Below, in pieces: positions 24,382-32,514 of a DNA stretch of 64,000 bases (positions are counted from its first letter, which is position 1; every line of letters begins with the position of its first letter). The position numbers were made by a program, and so were the translations under genes. A model generated the notes under the pieces. It searched no databases. It was not told the origin of the DNA and saw only the letters and a list, made by a program, of their open reading frames with translations. This DNA comes from Selenomonas ruminantium subsp. ruminantium ATCC 12561 (GTDB lineage Bacteria > Bacillota > Negativicutes > Selenomonadales > Selenomonadaceae): assembly GCF_000424065.1 (NCBI RefSeq), contig NZ_AUJE01000020.1, positions 1 through 64,000 on the forward strand, given 5' to 3'.

Positions 24382-26103
24382 ATGGGAATGCTGAAAACAT
24401 TAACGGTTTGGAATTTTGCCTTGCTGGAACATGTTCAGGTGGAATTTGGCGAAGGGCTGAATATACTGACTGGTGAAACCGGTGCAGGCAAGTCAATCCT
24501 GATAGATGCTTTAGGTGCCATTTTAGGACAGAGAGTTTCCTCGGATGCTATCCGTACCGGTTGCGAATGGCTGCGGGTAGAGGCTGTCTTTACGCTGGAT
24601 GATGAATCCTTAGGGCTGCATGAGTTGCTTTCTGGTCAGGCCATTGATGACTCGGAGGGCTTATTAATCATCACGCGGCAGGTGACCAAAGGCGGCCGCA
24701 GTATGGTGTTGGTCAATGGCTGTCATGTTACGCTGACGATTTTGAAGCAGATTGGTGCCTTTTTGGTAGATATTCACGGCCAAAATGAAAATCTGGCCCT
24801 GCTGAAGGAAGAAAGCCAGTTTGCCCTGCTTGACCAATATGACCCGGATGTAACGGAGGCGTTGGCCGGTTATAAGCAGCTTTTTGGCACCTGGCGGGAA
24901 AAGAAGCAGGAGCAGGCGCAAAAAGCGCAGGCTGCCAGGGAATACGCACAACGGCTGGATATGCTGCGCTGGCAGGACAAGGAAATCAGCGAAGCGGAAC
25001 TCAAGGAAAATGAGGACGAGGAACTCGATGCGGAAATACGCAAACTCTCCCATGCTGAAAAAATAGCGGGATTTGTGGAAGAATCCTATAATATTTTGGA
25101 TGTGGGGGTCGGTGGCAGTGCCGTACTTACAGCCGTGGCCAAGGTCAAGAAGAACCTTGAGGATATGAGCCGCTATGATGACAGCCTCGACAATACCTAT
25201 ACGATGGTGGAGGAGGCCTATATCTCCTTGCAGGAGGCCGCTGGCGAGCTGCGGGATTACGGTGAGTCTTTGGAATTCCAGCCCGCGAAACTTGACAAAT
25301 TACAAAGCCGTATGGATGTTATCGACCGTCTGTGCCGGAAATACGGGGCTACCATTGCCGATGTGCTGGAACATCAGAGCAAGGTACAGCAGGAGCTCAT
25401 GGATATCGAAAATTATGATGACGATATGGCAAAGCTCGAAAAAGAAATTGCGCTGCTCGAAGAAAAGCTGGGCAAAAAGGCCGCTCAGCTTACCGGCCTG
25501 CGACAGCGGGCGGGGGCAGAACTGGCTGCGGCTATTGGCAGCCAGCTTGCCGCCCTGGGCATGCCACAGGCAGCTTTCCATATACGCGTGGAACCGGCAG
25601 AAAAATTCCTGTCTAATGGTGCCGATAACGTAGCGATGTACTTTTCGGCCAACCCTGGCGAGGAAGAAAAACTGCTGTCGAAAGTGGCCTCCGGTGGTGA
25701 GCTTTCCCGTATTGCCTTGGCCATCAAGACAGTGGCCGCTTCAAGGGATTCCTCTGTGCCCAGCATGGTCTTTGACGAAATCGACACGGGGATTGGCGGC
25801 CGCACAGCGCAGATGGTGGCCGAGCGCATTGCCCTTGTGGCACAGTATAAGCAGGTGCTCTGCATTACGCATTTGCCGCAAATTGCCTGCATGGCGGATA
25901 TTCATCTCTACATTGCCAAGACCAGCGCCGGAGAGTCTACGGTTACGCAGGTACGCCCGCTTACTGAGCGCGAGCGCATCAGTGAGATTGCCCGTATGGC
26001 TTCCGGTGTGGATGTGACTACTGCTTCCTTGGATAATGCTAAGGAAATGGTGAGTCATGCAAAGCTTACGAAGCAGAAATTTGCAATGAACACGCCCGAA
26101 TGA
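24382..26103 (+). CDS. recN: DNA repair protein RecN
   Basis: A 573-residue SMC-like ATPase that acts early in double-strand-break repair. Walker A TGETGAGKSILIDAL is near residues 33-47; a long coiled coil runs to about 430; the signature VASGGELSRIALAIK, Walker B MVFDEIDTGIGGR and the closing THLPQIACMAD are intact. AAAGGAGA at 24371-24378 serves ATG 24382; the ATG at 24388 is a possible alternative. It is last in the run that begins near asp23 and is followed by palindromic repeat copy 2. Confidence 0.95.
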   Translation: MGMLKTLTVWNFALLEHVQVEFGEGLNILTGETGAGKSILIDALGAILGQRVSSDAIRTGCEWLRVEAVFTLDDESLGLHELLSGQAIDDSEGLLIITRQVTKGGRSMVLVNGCHVTLTILKQIGAFLVDIHGQNENLALLKEESQFALLDQYDPDVTEALAGYKQLFGTWREKKQEQAQKAQAAREYAQRLDMLRWQDKEISEAELKENEDEELDAEIRKLSHAEKIAGFVEESYNILDVGVGGSAVLTAVAKVKKNLEDMSRYDDSLDNTYTMVEEAYISLQEAAGELRDYGESLEFQPAKLDKLQSRMDVIDRLCRKYGATIADVLEHQSKVQQELMDIENYDDDMAKLEKEIALLEEKLGKKAAQLTGLRQRAGAELAAAIGSQLAALGMPQAAFHIRVEPAEKFLSNGADNVAMYFSANPGEEEKLLSKVASGGELSRIALAIKTVAASRDSSVPSMVFDEIDTGIGGRTAQMVAERIALVAQYKQVLCITHLPQIACMADIHLYIAKTSAGESTVTQVRPLTERERISEIARMASGVDVTTASLDNAKEMVSHAKLTKQKFAMNTPE

Positions 26104-26146
26104 ATACCATTGGCTGTTGTTCGTATATTCCTCCGTTTAAATTGAC

Positions 26147-26225
26147 GCCCGGTGGCTGATAATACTTTTCCTTTGCTTAGGCAGGCTTGCCAAACGCGAT
26201 GGTAAAGTATCATCAGCCACCGGGC
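26147..26225 (+). repeat. 79-bp palindromic repeat, copy 2
   Basis: Arms GCCCGGTGGCTGATAATAC and 26207-26225 pair with few mismatches. TTTTCC/GGTAAA is the second stem and GGCA-GGCT-TGCC (26180-26191) the inner hairpin; TTTATTGCG follows. Relative to copy 1 many bases differ on both arms in a compensating way (for example inner GACA/TGTC becomes GGCA/TGCC). It lies 43 bases after recN and probably terminates it. Confidence 0.85.
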
Positions 26226-26324
26226 TTTATTGCGTATAGTAATAACATCTATGTACTTAGTCATACTGTTGTGTTAAAATGAAAACAAGAGAAGCGACAA
26301 TCATAGGAAGATGGGAGGGGTTGG

Positions 26325-26591
26325 ATGCCGGAGTTGAGTCGGTTTGGTGGCATGGTCATTTATATGTTGTTTTATGATGTAGGCCAACACAATAAACCTC
26401 ATGTACATGTTTATTACGGGGAATATGAAGCGGTGGTAGCTATAGATGGGGAATTATTAGCAGGGGCTTTGCCGCGAAAACAATTGAAAATCGTGACGGG
26501 TTGGTTAGCCTATAATGAAGAAAAAGCATACAAGGCATGGAATCAGGCTGTTCGTGGTGAGCACTTTGATAAAATTCCACCGATGGAATGA
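26325..26591 (+). CDS. DUF4160 domain protein
   Basis: An 88-residue protein with the DUF4160 pattern: ISRFGG-like start (ELSRFGGMVIYMLFYD), then HNKPHVHVYYGEYEAVVAIDGELLAG and LKIVTGWLAYNEEKAYKAWN. The conserved HxPHVH suggests metal or nucleotide handling, but no activity is known. It is paired with a DUF2442 gene 9 bases downstream; such pairs recur across bacteria and have been suggested to be toxin-antitoxin-like. GGGAGGGG precedes the ATG. Confidence 0.85.
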   Translation: MPELSRFGGMVIYMLFYDVGQHNKPHVHVYYGEYEAVVAIDGELLAGALPRKQLKIVTGWLAYNEEKAYKAWNQAVRGEHFDKIPPME

Positions 26592-26600
26592 GGTGATGAT

Positions 26601-26894
26601 ATGTATGTGAAAGATGAAGTATGCTATGCTGGAAGTTTGGCAGAGAACATAAAGGTAACTGAGGCAAAGCCACTGCGTGGTGGCATGTTGTTGGTCACTT
26701 TTTCCACCGGAGAACGAAGACTATTCGATACGACATTACTTAAAGGTGCTGCCTTTAAGCCATTGGCGGATGAAAGCGTGTTTAACAAGCCGGTGATATT
26801 TCATGGGGCAATTACGTGGAATAATGGCGAGATAGATATTGCACCAGAAAAAGTTTATATGGATAGTTATGTTTATGATGATGTGGCAGTATAA
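26601..26894 (+). CDS. DUF2442 domain protein
   Basis: A 97-residue protein with a DUF2442 core: KVTEAKPLRGGMLLVTFSTGERRLFD, then an acidic middle and FHGAITWNNGEIDIAPEKVYMDS. The family is small, mostly beta, and commonly follows DUF4160. Function unknown. GAGGTGAT is 4 bases before the ATG. The gene pair lies between two copies of the long palindromic repeat, which may mark it as an inserted cassette. Confidence 0.85.
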   Translation: MYVKDEVCYAGSLAENIKVTEAKPLRGGMLLVTFSTGERRLFDTTLLKGAAFKPLADESVFNKPVIFHGAITWNNGEIDIAPEKVYMDSYVYDDVAV

Positions 26895-26936
26895 AATACT
26901 TTTTTACTGTTAGTACATTCACCTGCTTAAATAGAT

Positions 26937-27018
26937 GCCCGTGGGGCTGGCAATATTTTTCCTTCGCCATAGACAGGCTTGTCAAAAGCTGCGGAAAAAT
27001 ACTGCCAGCCCCACGGGC
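26937..27018 (+). repeat. 82-bp palindromic repeat, copy 3
   Basis: Arms GCCCGTGGGGCTGGC (26937-26951) and GCCAGCCCCACGGGC (27004-27018) pair perfectly. ATTTTTCC pairs with GGAAAAAT, and GACA-GGCT-TGTC (26972-26983) is the inner hairpin. It ends in TTAGTG rather than TTTATTG. It lies between the convergent DUF2442 and rqcH genes. Confidence 0.85.
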
Positions 27019-27053
27019 TTAGTGTATTATATAGTAAACGTTCTTAGAAAGTT

Positions 27054-28814
27054 CTATTGCGGGTCTTGAGCTAGGAGGGGGGCAAGTTCTGCTTCATCCG
27101 GCGTGATGTAGAGGGTTTTCTGATTGGTGAAGATGACGAAACCGGGCTTGCTGCCGGAGGGCTTTTTGACGTAACGGATTTCGGTATAATCCACAGGTAC
27201 CTTGGATGAACCCTGTGCCTTGCTGAAGTGGGCAGCCAGCTGGGCACATAATAGAATCGTGTCTTCACTGGGCTCGATGCCGCCGTTGCGCAGGATGACG
27301 TGGGAACCGGGGATGTTCTGCGTATGGAACCAGGTGTCGTTGAAGCTGGCGGTTTTGCAGGTCAGTTTGTCGTTCTGGTAGTTGTTCTTGCCCACGAGAA
27401 TTTGCGTGCCATCGGGAGCGGTGAAGCGGAACGGGTGGGAAGGTTTGTCGTTGTTCTTGCGTTTGAGCTTTTCGCGCAGGTAACCGCCTTCCACGAGTTC
27501 ATTGTGGATTTCGGCGATTTCGCCAAGGCTGGAGGACGCCATTAGCGAGGCTTCAATGCTTTCTAAGTAGGTGATGGAAGCTTCGCATTCCTGCCGCTGA
27601 ACCTGCAGGAGTTCCTGTGCGCGCTTGAGTTTATCGTATTTTTTGTAGCAAAGCTGCATATTCTGAATGATGGTATAGCGCTGGTCGAGAGGAATGGTGA
27701 TTTTCTCGCCGGTTTCGCTGTAAATATTGGCGACCGTTATAGCAGCATCCTCGTGGTCGTTGTACTGATACTGATAGGTCATCAGATTATCACCACGGAT
27801 TTTGTATTCTTCAGCATTTTCAGCGGCGGCAATTTCTTCATCGAGCTTGACCAATTTGTTTTCTGCGCGGTGCAGTTCATTTTTGACGAGTTTCTTGAAC
27901 CGGTCCTTGTCTGGCAGGACATAACTTCCCGCTAAAGCACTAGCCTTTTCGAGCATGGCGCTAATGGATTCAAAATTAAGTGTAATGGCTTGTGGCAAAT
28001 AGTGCAGGGGGAAGGAGGCCATGGCCAGCACTTTTTGGTGTTCGTCGAGAAGAATTACCGGTGCAGCCTGTTCCTGGCTTGCGGCATCGCGCACTTCAAT
28101 GAGGGCATTTTCGAGGGACTGATAGTCGGCATCGTCCAAGGTGTTTAAGCGTGTGCTAGGAGCAAGTCCGGCACTAAAGCAGACTTCTTTGGCTGAAATG
28201 GGGCCAAAGCCCATGCAGGTCGCCAAAAGTGCCTTGTCGATACGTTCTTCGGGGGAGAGCTGGCGCAGTTTTACGATAACGTCTGTCATGGGCGTGGTAA
28301 AGATATCCAGCTTATCCTGTCCCGGGGGGAGTTCGTAGGTGTCACCGGGCAGGACGGTGCGCACGCGGCTGCTGTTGGTGCCGATTTTGCGCAGGGCGTC
28401 AATGATTATGCCATCCTGCACGAGAATCATATTGCTGTATTTGCCCATCAGTTCCATAATCAGGGTTTTGGTTACGATTTTGCCGCCCGCCGCAATGGAA
28501 TCTACATCCATCAGCAGAATGCGGTCCAGGCCATGCTGTCGGATAGCGGCAATGCGGCCGGTTTCGAGCTGCTTGCGGAGCACCATACAAAAGACCGGTG
28601 GTTCCGGGGGATTTTCCAGATTCTTGGTCATCAGATGCGCCGCGGGATTCTGGGAATTGATGCAGATATGCAGCTGCTGGTTTTGTCCTGGCTGACGAAT
28701 GGACAGGACAATGGATTGTTTATTGGGCTGGGTTATTTTATCAATGCGGCCGCCAGCCAAGGTGTTGTTTAACTCGCGCACCAGCGGACGCATGGAAAAG
28801 CCGTCAAGACTCAT
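27054..28814 (-). CDS. rqcH: Rqc2 homolog RqcH (NFACT family)
   Basis: A 586-residue NFACT protein. RqcH binds the large ribosomal subunit with stalled peptidyl-tRNA and directs C-terminal alanine tailing for degradation. NFACT-N starts MSLDGFSMRPLVRELNNTLAGGRIDKITQP-like; two helix-hairpin-helix and coiled-coil segments follow (residues about 290-420), and the C-terminal NFACT-R domain contains the region GSHVILRNGGIEPSEDTILLCAQLAAHFSKA. AAGGAGAAG is 5 bases before the ATG. Older annotation calls the family fibronectin-binding protein. Convergent with the DUF2442 gene. Confidence 0.93.
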   Translation of the reverse strand: MSLDGFSMRPLVRELNNTLAGGRIDKITQPNKQSIVLSIRQPGQNQQLHICINSQNPAAHLMTKNLENPPEPPVFCMVLRKQLETGRIAAIRQHGLDRILLMDVDSIAAGGKIVTKTLIMELMGKYSNMILVQDGIIIDALRKIGTNSSRVRTVLPGDTYELPPGQDKLDIFTTPMTDVIVKLRQLSPEERIDKALLATCMGFGPISAKEVCFSAGLAPSTRLNTLDDADYQSLENALIEVRDAASQEQAAPVILLDEHQKVLAMASFPLHYLPQAITLNFESISAMLEKASALAGSYVLPDKDRFKKLVKNELHRAENKLVKLDEEIAAAENAEEYKIRGDNLMTYQYQYNDHEDAAITVANIYSETGEKITIPLDQRYTIIQNMQLCYKKYDKLKRAQELLQVQRQECEASITYLESIEASLMASSSLGEIAEIHNELVEGGYLREKLKRKNNDKPSHPFRFTAPDGTQILVGKNNYQNDKLTCKTASFNDTWFHTQNIPGSHVILRNGGIEPSEDTILLCAQLAAHFSKAQGSSKVPVDYTEIRYVKKPSGSKPGFVIFTNQKTLYITPDEAELAPLLAQDPQ

Positions 28815-28856
28815 GATTTCTTCTCCTTAAAGTTACAATTAAATAGCATAAATTTC

Positions 28857-28886
28857 ATTATAGCATTTCCCCTCATGCAGGGTCAA
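28857..28886 (-). promoter_or_regulatory. rqcH promoter
   Basis: On the minus strand TTGACC (28886-28881), an 18-base spacer and TATAAT (28862-28857), 42 bases before the rqcH start. Confidence 0.75.
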
Positions 28887-28927
28887 ATTTTGCTAAGCGA
28901 ATGCGGCAGATTTTTTTGCTAGAAACC

Positions 28928-28956
28928 TTTTCAGCTGCGGTGGTTTGCGGTATAAT
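28928..28956 (+). promoter_or_regulatory. Promoter of the hyf-like cluster
   Basis: TTTTCA (28928-28933), a 17-base spacer and TATAAT (28951-28956). The -10 is perfect and the -35 weak, so an activator is possible. Confidence 0.55.
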
Positions 28957-29005
28957 GTGAAAGTTACTATATCATTCAAGCAATTATTTTTTATGGGAGG
29001 AACGT

Positions 29006-30988
29006 ATGGAATCTTTTATGGGGGCGTTAGGGCTGTATGGCCTCGGAACGCTGGCGCTGATTTGGCCTAAGCGGCTGGAATTAGCTGCCCATTATGTGTC
29101 CATGGGGCTGGCGGTTATAGCCAGCCTTATGGTGTTGGGACTGGCCTCACAGGAACTTTTGGGGCTGGCAGGAAGCGGCATGCTGCAGTTTGGCCGTTAC
29201 TCGCTGGTGATTGACGGCTGGGCAGCGGCTTTCCTCGTGATTATCGGCCTGTCGGGAACGGCGGTCAGCCTGTATGGCATGGGCTACGGCCGGGGCTATT
29301 TGGGTGCCCGCATCCGTCAGCTGACGGGGCTTTGGAACCTCTTTTTAGGCTCGATGGTCCTGGTGGTGCTCGCAGGCGATGCCTTTACCTTTATTCTGGC
29401 CTGGGAAGTTATGGCGCTGGTTTCTTTCCTGCTCGTGAATCACGAGAGCGAGAAGAAACAGGTGGTCAGTGCCGCTTACCAGTATATGGTCATGACTCAT
29501 TTGGGTACAGCGGCCATTTTGATGGCGTTTTACCTTTTGGGCAGCGGAGCAGAGAGCTTTGCTTTTGCCGATTTGGCGCATAGCGAATTGCCGCCGATGC
29601 TGAAACATATTGCCTTTGGCTGTGCTTTTGCCGGCTTTGCCTTGAAATCCGGCCTGATGCCTTTGCATGTATGGCTGCCCAATGCACATCCGGCGGCACC
29701 TTCCCATGTGTCGGCGCTCATGAGCGGTGTCATGCTCAAGGTGGCGGTTTATGGTTTTGGCCGTTTCGTCTTTGAATTTATCGGTGCCGATGTGTTTGCC
29801 TATGGCCTTATCGTCATGGTGGTGGGGTTGGTATCGGCGTTCCTGGGGGTGCTCTATGCGTCCATGGAAAAGGATATGAAACGCATTCTGGCCTATTCCT
29901 CCGTGGAAAACATGGGCATCATCTTTGCCGCCTTTGGCTGCGGTATGATTCTGGTGGCATTGGACAGACCTTATCTGTCGGTGGTCGCGTTTACGGCGGT
30001 GCTCGTACATTCCTTTGCCCACAGCCTGATGAAATGCCTGCTCTTTATGAGTGCTGGTGCGGTTATGCATGCTACGGGCACGCGTAATGTGGAACTGTTG
30101 GGTGGACTCTTAAAGAAGATGCCCTGGACGGCGGCATTTACGCTGGTGGGTTCCATGTCGCTGGCATCTCTGCCGTTTACGGGCGGGCTGGTCGGTGAAT
30201 GGCTGACCTTGCAGGGCATGATGACGCTGGCCTATGAATCCGGCACGCCGGAACTGCGCCTGCTCGTCATCTTTGCCTTTATCCTGCTGGGGCTTACGGG
30301 CGCTTTGGCCCTGGGCTGTTTTGTGCGGCTCTATGGCGTGACCTTTTTGGGACGCCGCCGCTCCAATCTCGTGCTCAAAGCACACGAAATGCCCTTTACC
30401 ATGCTGGTTGGCATGGGGCTGGAAGCATTGGCGATTCTCGCCATGGGCATTATGCCGGCACCGGTTGTCAATCTTATGCGTCATGTGCTCGTGACGAGTC
30501 CGTTGGCGATTCCTGCCGGTGATGTTATCGGTCTGTGGTGGAACGGCGGTCAGTCGGAGTCGGTGTTTAATCCGCTGCTGATTCTGCTGGCGGCCTTGGT
30601 GCTCACAGCACTGTTGCTCATGACCATCAGCAGCGACAAGATTATCGTCCACCAGGATGTGACCTGGAACTGCGGTACGGAACCGACCCGCCGCCAGCAG
30701 TATACGGCGACAGGTTTTTCCAAGCCCTTGCGCCGTGCCTTTGACTTTATCTTGAAGCCACGCCGTGAGCGCGTTTTCCTGCAGCGGGACCATGCGTATT
30801 TTGGCCGCAAGCTTCATTATAATCTGCTGATTCCTGACCAGTTTACGGACAGGCTTTATCGTCCGGTCGAACACATTATGGTCAAATTGGCCGATACCCT
30901 GCGCATTGTGCAGCAGGGCAGTGTGCGGCTCTATATCGGTTATACCATGATTGCGATGGTTATTGTCTTGATTTGGGGAGGGTTATAA
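29006..30988 (+). CDS. hyfB: Hydrogenase-4-like antiporter subunit B (NuoL/HyfB family)
   Basis: A 660-residue polytopic proton/sodium-translocating subunit of the NuoL/HycC/HyfB type. Conserved charged residues of the channel are visible in AWEVMALVSFLLVNHES, GFALKSGLMPLHVWLPNAHPAAPSHVSALMSG (Lys and His of helix 8) and MEKDMKRILAYSSVENMGII. It would form the distal pump of the membrane arm. GGGAGGA precedes the ATG. The next gene starts after 1 base; all six genes to 36278 are one transcription unit. Confidence 0.9.
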   Translation: MESFMGALGLYGLGTLALIWPKRLELAAHYVSMGLAVIASLMVLGLASQELLGLAGSGMLQFGRYSLVIDGWAAAFLVIIGLSGTAVSLYGMGYGRGYLGARIRQLTGLWNLFLGSMVLVVLAGDAFTFILAWEVMALVSFLLVNHESEKKQVVSAAYQYMVMTHLGTAAILMAFYLLGSGAESFAFADLAHSELPPMLKHIAFGCAFAGFALKSGLMPLHVWLPNAHPAAPSHVSALMSGVMLKVAVYGFGRFVFEFIGADVFAYGLIVMVVGLVSAFLGVLYASMEKDMKRILAYSSVENMGIIFAAFGCGMILVALDRPYLSVVAFTAVLVHSFAHSLMKCLLFMSAGAVMHATGTRNVELLGGLLKKMPWTAAFTLVGSMSLASLPFTGGLVGEWLTLQGMMTLAYESGTPELRLLVIFAFILLGLTGALALGCFVRLYGVTFLGRRRSNLVLKAHEMPFTMLVGMGLEALAILAMGIMPAPVVNLMRHVLVTSPLAIPAGDVIGLWWNGGQSESVFNPLLILLAALVLTALLLMTISSDKIIVHQDVTWNCGTEPTRRQQYTATGFSKPLRRAFDFILKPRRERVFLQRDHAYFGRKLHYNLLIPDQFTDRLYRPVEHIMVKLADTLRIVQQGSVRLYIGYTMIAMVIVLIWGGL

Positions 30989-30989
30989 G

Positions 30990-31865
30990 ATGGCACTTAG
31001 TTTTTATCATGCCGCTGTGCAGGCGCTCTGTCTGCTCATCTGTGCTCCCCTGATTGCCGGAATCGTCAACAAGACCAAGGCGTTTTTGCAGAAACGGCAG
31101 GGAGCCAGCATCTTTCAGGAGTATTTTGACCTCTGGAAGTGGTGGCGCAAGCCGGTTATTGTGACCAAATACACCAGCTGGGTGTTTTTGGCGGCACCTA
31201 TCGTCTATCTTGTGACGAGCATTATGGCGGCCATGATGCTGCCGGGGCTTTTGCAGGGCAATATCCGTTTTGGTGATGCCTTTGTCTTTGTCTATGTGCT
31301 GGCTTTGGGGCGTTTCTTTATGACCTTGGGTTCGCTGGATTCAGCTACGGCCTTTGGCGGCATGGGCGGTTCCCGCGAAATCTATATTTCCGTATTGGTG
31401 GAACCGGCTGTAATGCTCGCGGTGCTCTTAAATGCCTCCCGCTACGGCTCGACCATGCTCTCGCAGATGGTCATTGACTACAATGCCTTTTACTTCACCG
31501 TTCCGGCGGTGCTGGGCAGCGTGGCGTTCTTCCTCGTGATGCTGGCGGAAAACAGCCGGCTGCCGGTGGACAATCCGGATACACATTTGGAACTTACCAT
31601 GATTCACGAGTGCATGACGCTGGAATATTCCGGACGCCTGTTGAGCTACATCCATTTGGGAAGTATGCTCAAAATGCTGTCCTTCTTCGTGCTGTTCGGT
31701 GCGCTTTACCTGCCTTTGCCGCTGCCGATGGTGGTCAAGGTACTTATGACGGCGCTGCTGGTTGGTTTAGTGGAAATCCTGAACAATAAGATGCGTCTGT
31801 TCAAGGTTCGTGTTTATTTGGCGGCAGCGGTTATCATGCTGGCTGTTGCGATTATTGCCCAGTAA
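30990..31865 (+). CDS. hyfC: Hydrogenase-4-like membrane subunit C (NuoH/HyfC family)
   Basis: A 291-residue membrane protein homologous to complex I subunit 1. It links the catalytic arm to the pump. Signatures: FLQKRQGASIFQEYFDLWKWWRKP, LGSLDSATAFGGMGGSREI and ENSRLPVDNPDTHLELTMIHE, where the acidic cytoplasmic loop residues are conserved. About eight membrane helices. Start 1 base after hyfB; hyfE follows after 14 bases. Confidence 0.92.
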   Translation: MALSFYHAAVQALCLLICAPLIAGIVNKTKAFLQKRQGASIFQEYFDLWKWWRKPVIVTKYTSWVFLAAPIVYLVTSIMAAMMLPGLLQGNIRFGDAFVFVYVLALGRFFMTLGSLDSATAFGGMGGSREIYISVLVEPAVMLAVLLNASRYGSTMLSQMVIDYNAFYFTVPAVLGSVAFFLVMLAENSRLPVDNPDTHLELTMIHECMTLEYSGRLLSYIHLGSMLKMLSFFVLFGALYLPLPLPMVVKVLMTALLVGLVEILNNKMRLFKVRVYLAAAVIMLAVAIIAQ

Positions 31866-31879
31866 GCTAAGGAGGAAAA

Positions 31880-32506
31880 ATGGAATATTTAGTCGTTCTG
31901 CTCCTGGCGGTGGTCTATTTCCAGACCCGGGTGATGGAGCTTAAACGTTCAGTTGTCTGCCTGATGGCACAGTCCGCCATCATTGCCTGCGCCTGCCTGC
32001 TGGCCGGGCTCAATCATGGCCTTATGCATGCCCTTATTCCCTTTGCCCTGACCTTGGGCGTTAAGGTGCTCTTTATCCCGATGGCCATGCTGAAATTAAT
32101 CAAACGGATTACCGACGAACGGGAAATCTTTTCCGATATCAATGTGAATTATTCGACCATGGCGGCGGCAGCCTTTTTGGTGTTCGGCTATGTGCTGGGC
32201 AGCCGTTTTATGCTTGACCCCTTGGCACGGGATTTCTTTGCTGCGACCATCATGATGATTATGACGGGGCTGGCCCTCATGGTCATGCGCAAGCGGGCCA
32301 TTTTGCAGATGTGCGGCCTGATTACCTTGGAAAACGGCATTTATCTGCTGGGCCTGATTATCACCGAGGGGTTGCCGTTGGTGGTGGAACTGGGCGTATT
32401 TTTGGACGTGTTGATCGCTGTGGTCGTGCTGGTCATTCTCACCAACCGCATGAGCCTGTCCTTTATGACCACGGATACCACGGTAATGAGAAAGTTGAAG
32501 GGCTGA
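31880..32506 (+). CDS. hyfE: Hydrogenase-4-like membrane subunit E (HyfE, NuoK-related)
   Basis: A 208-residue protein with about six membrane helices. The C-terminal half matches the NuoK-type core: GLITLENGIYLLGLIITEGLPLVVELGVFLDVLIAVVVLVIL, with the two membrane glutamates typical of the proton path. AAGGAGG at 31869-31875 gives a strong start. HyfD has no separate counterpart, so the membrane arm consists of B, C, E and F. Confidence 0.88.
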   Translation: MEYLVVLLLAVVYFQTRVMELKRSVVCLMAQSAIIACACLLAGLNHGLMHALIPFALTLGVKVLFIPMAMLKLIKRITDEREIFSDINVNYSTMAAAAFLVFGYVLGSRFMLDPLARDFFAATIMMIMTGLALMVMRKRAILQMCGLITLENGIYLLGLIITEGLPLVVELGVFLDVLIAVVVLVILTNRMSLSFMTTDTTVMRKLKG

Positions 32507-32514
32507 GGTAGTTT

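Noticed and set aside
24835-24855. TGACCAATATGACC in recN as another member of the palindrome family.
   Set aside because: It is a direct, not inverted, arrangement and encodes conserved residues.
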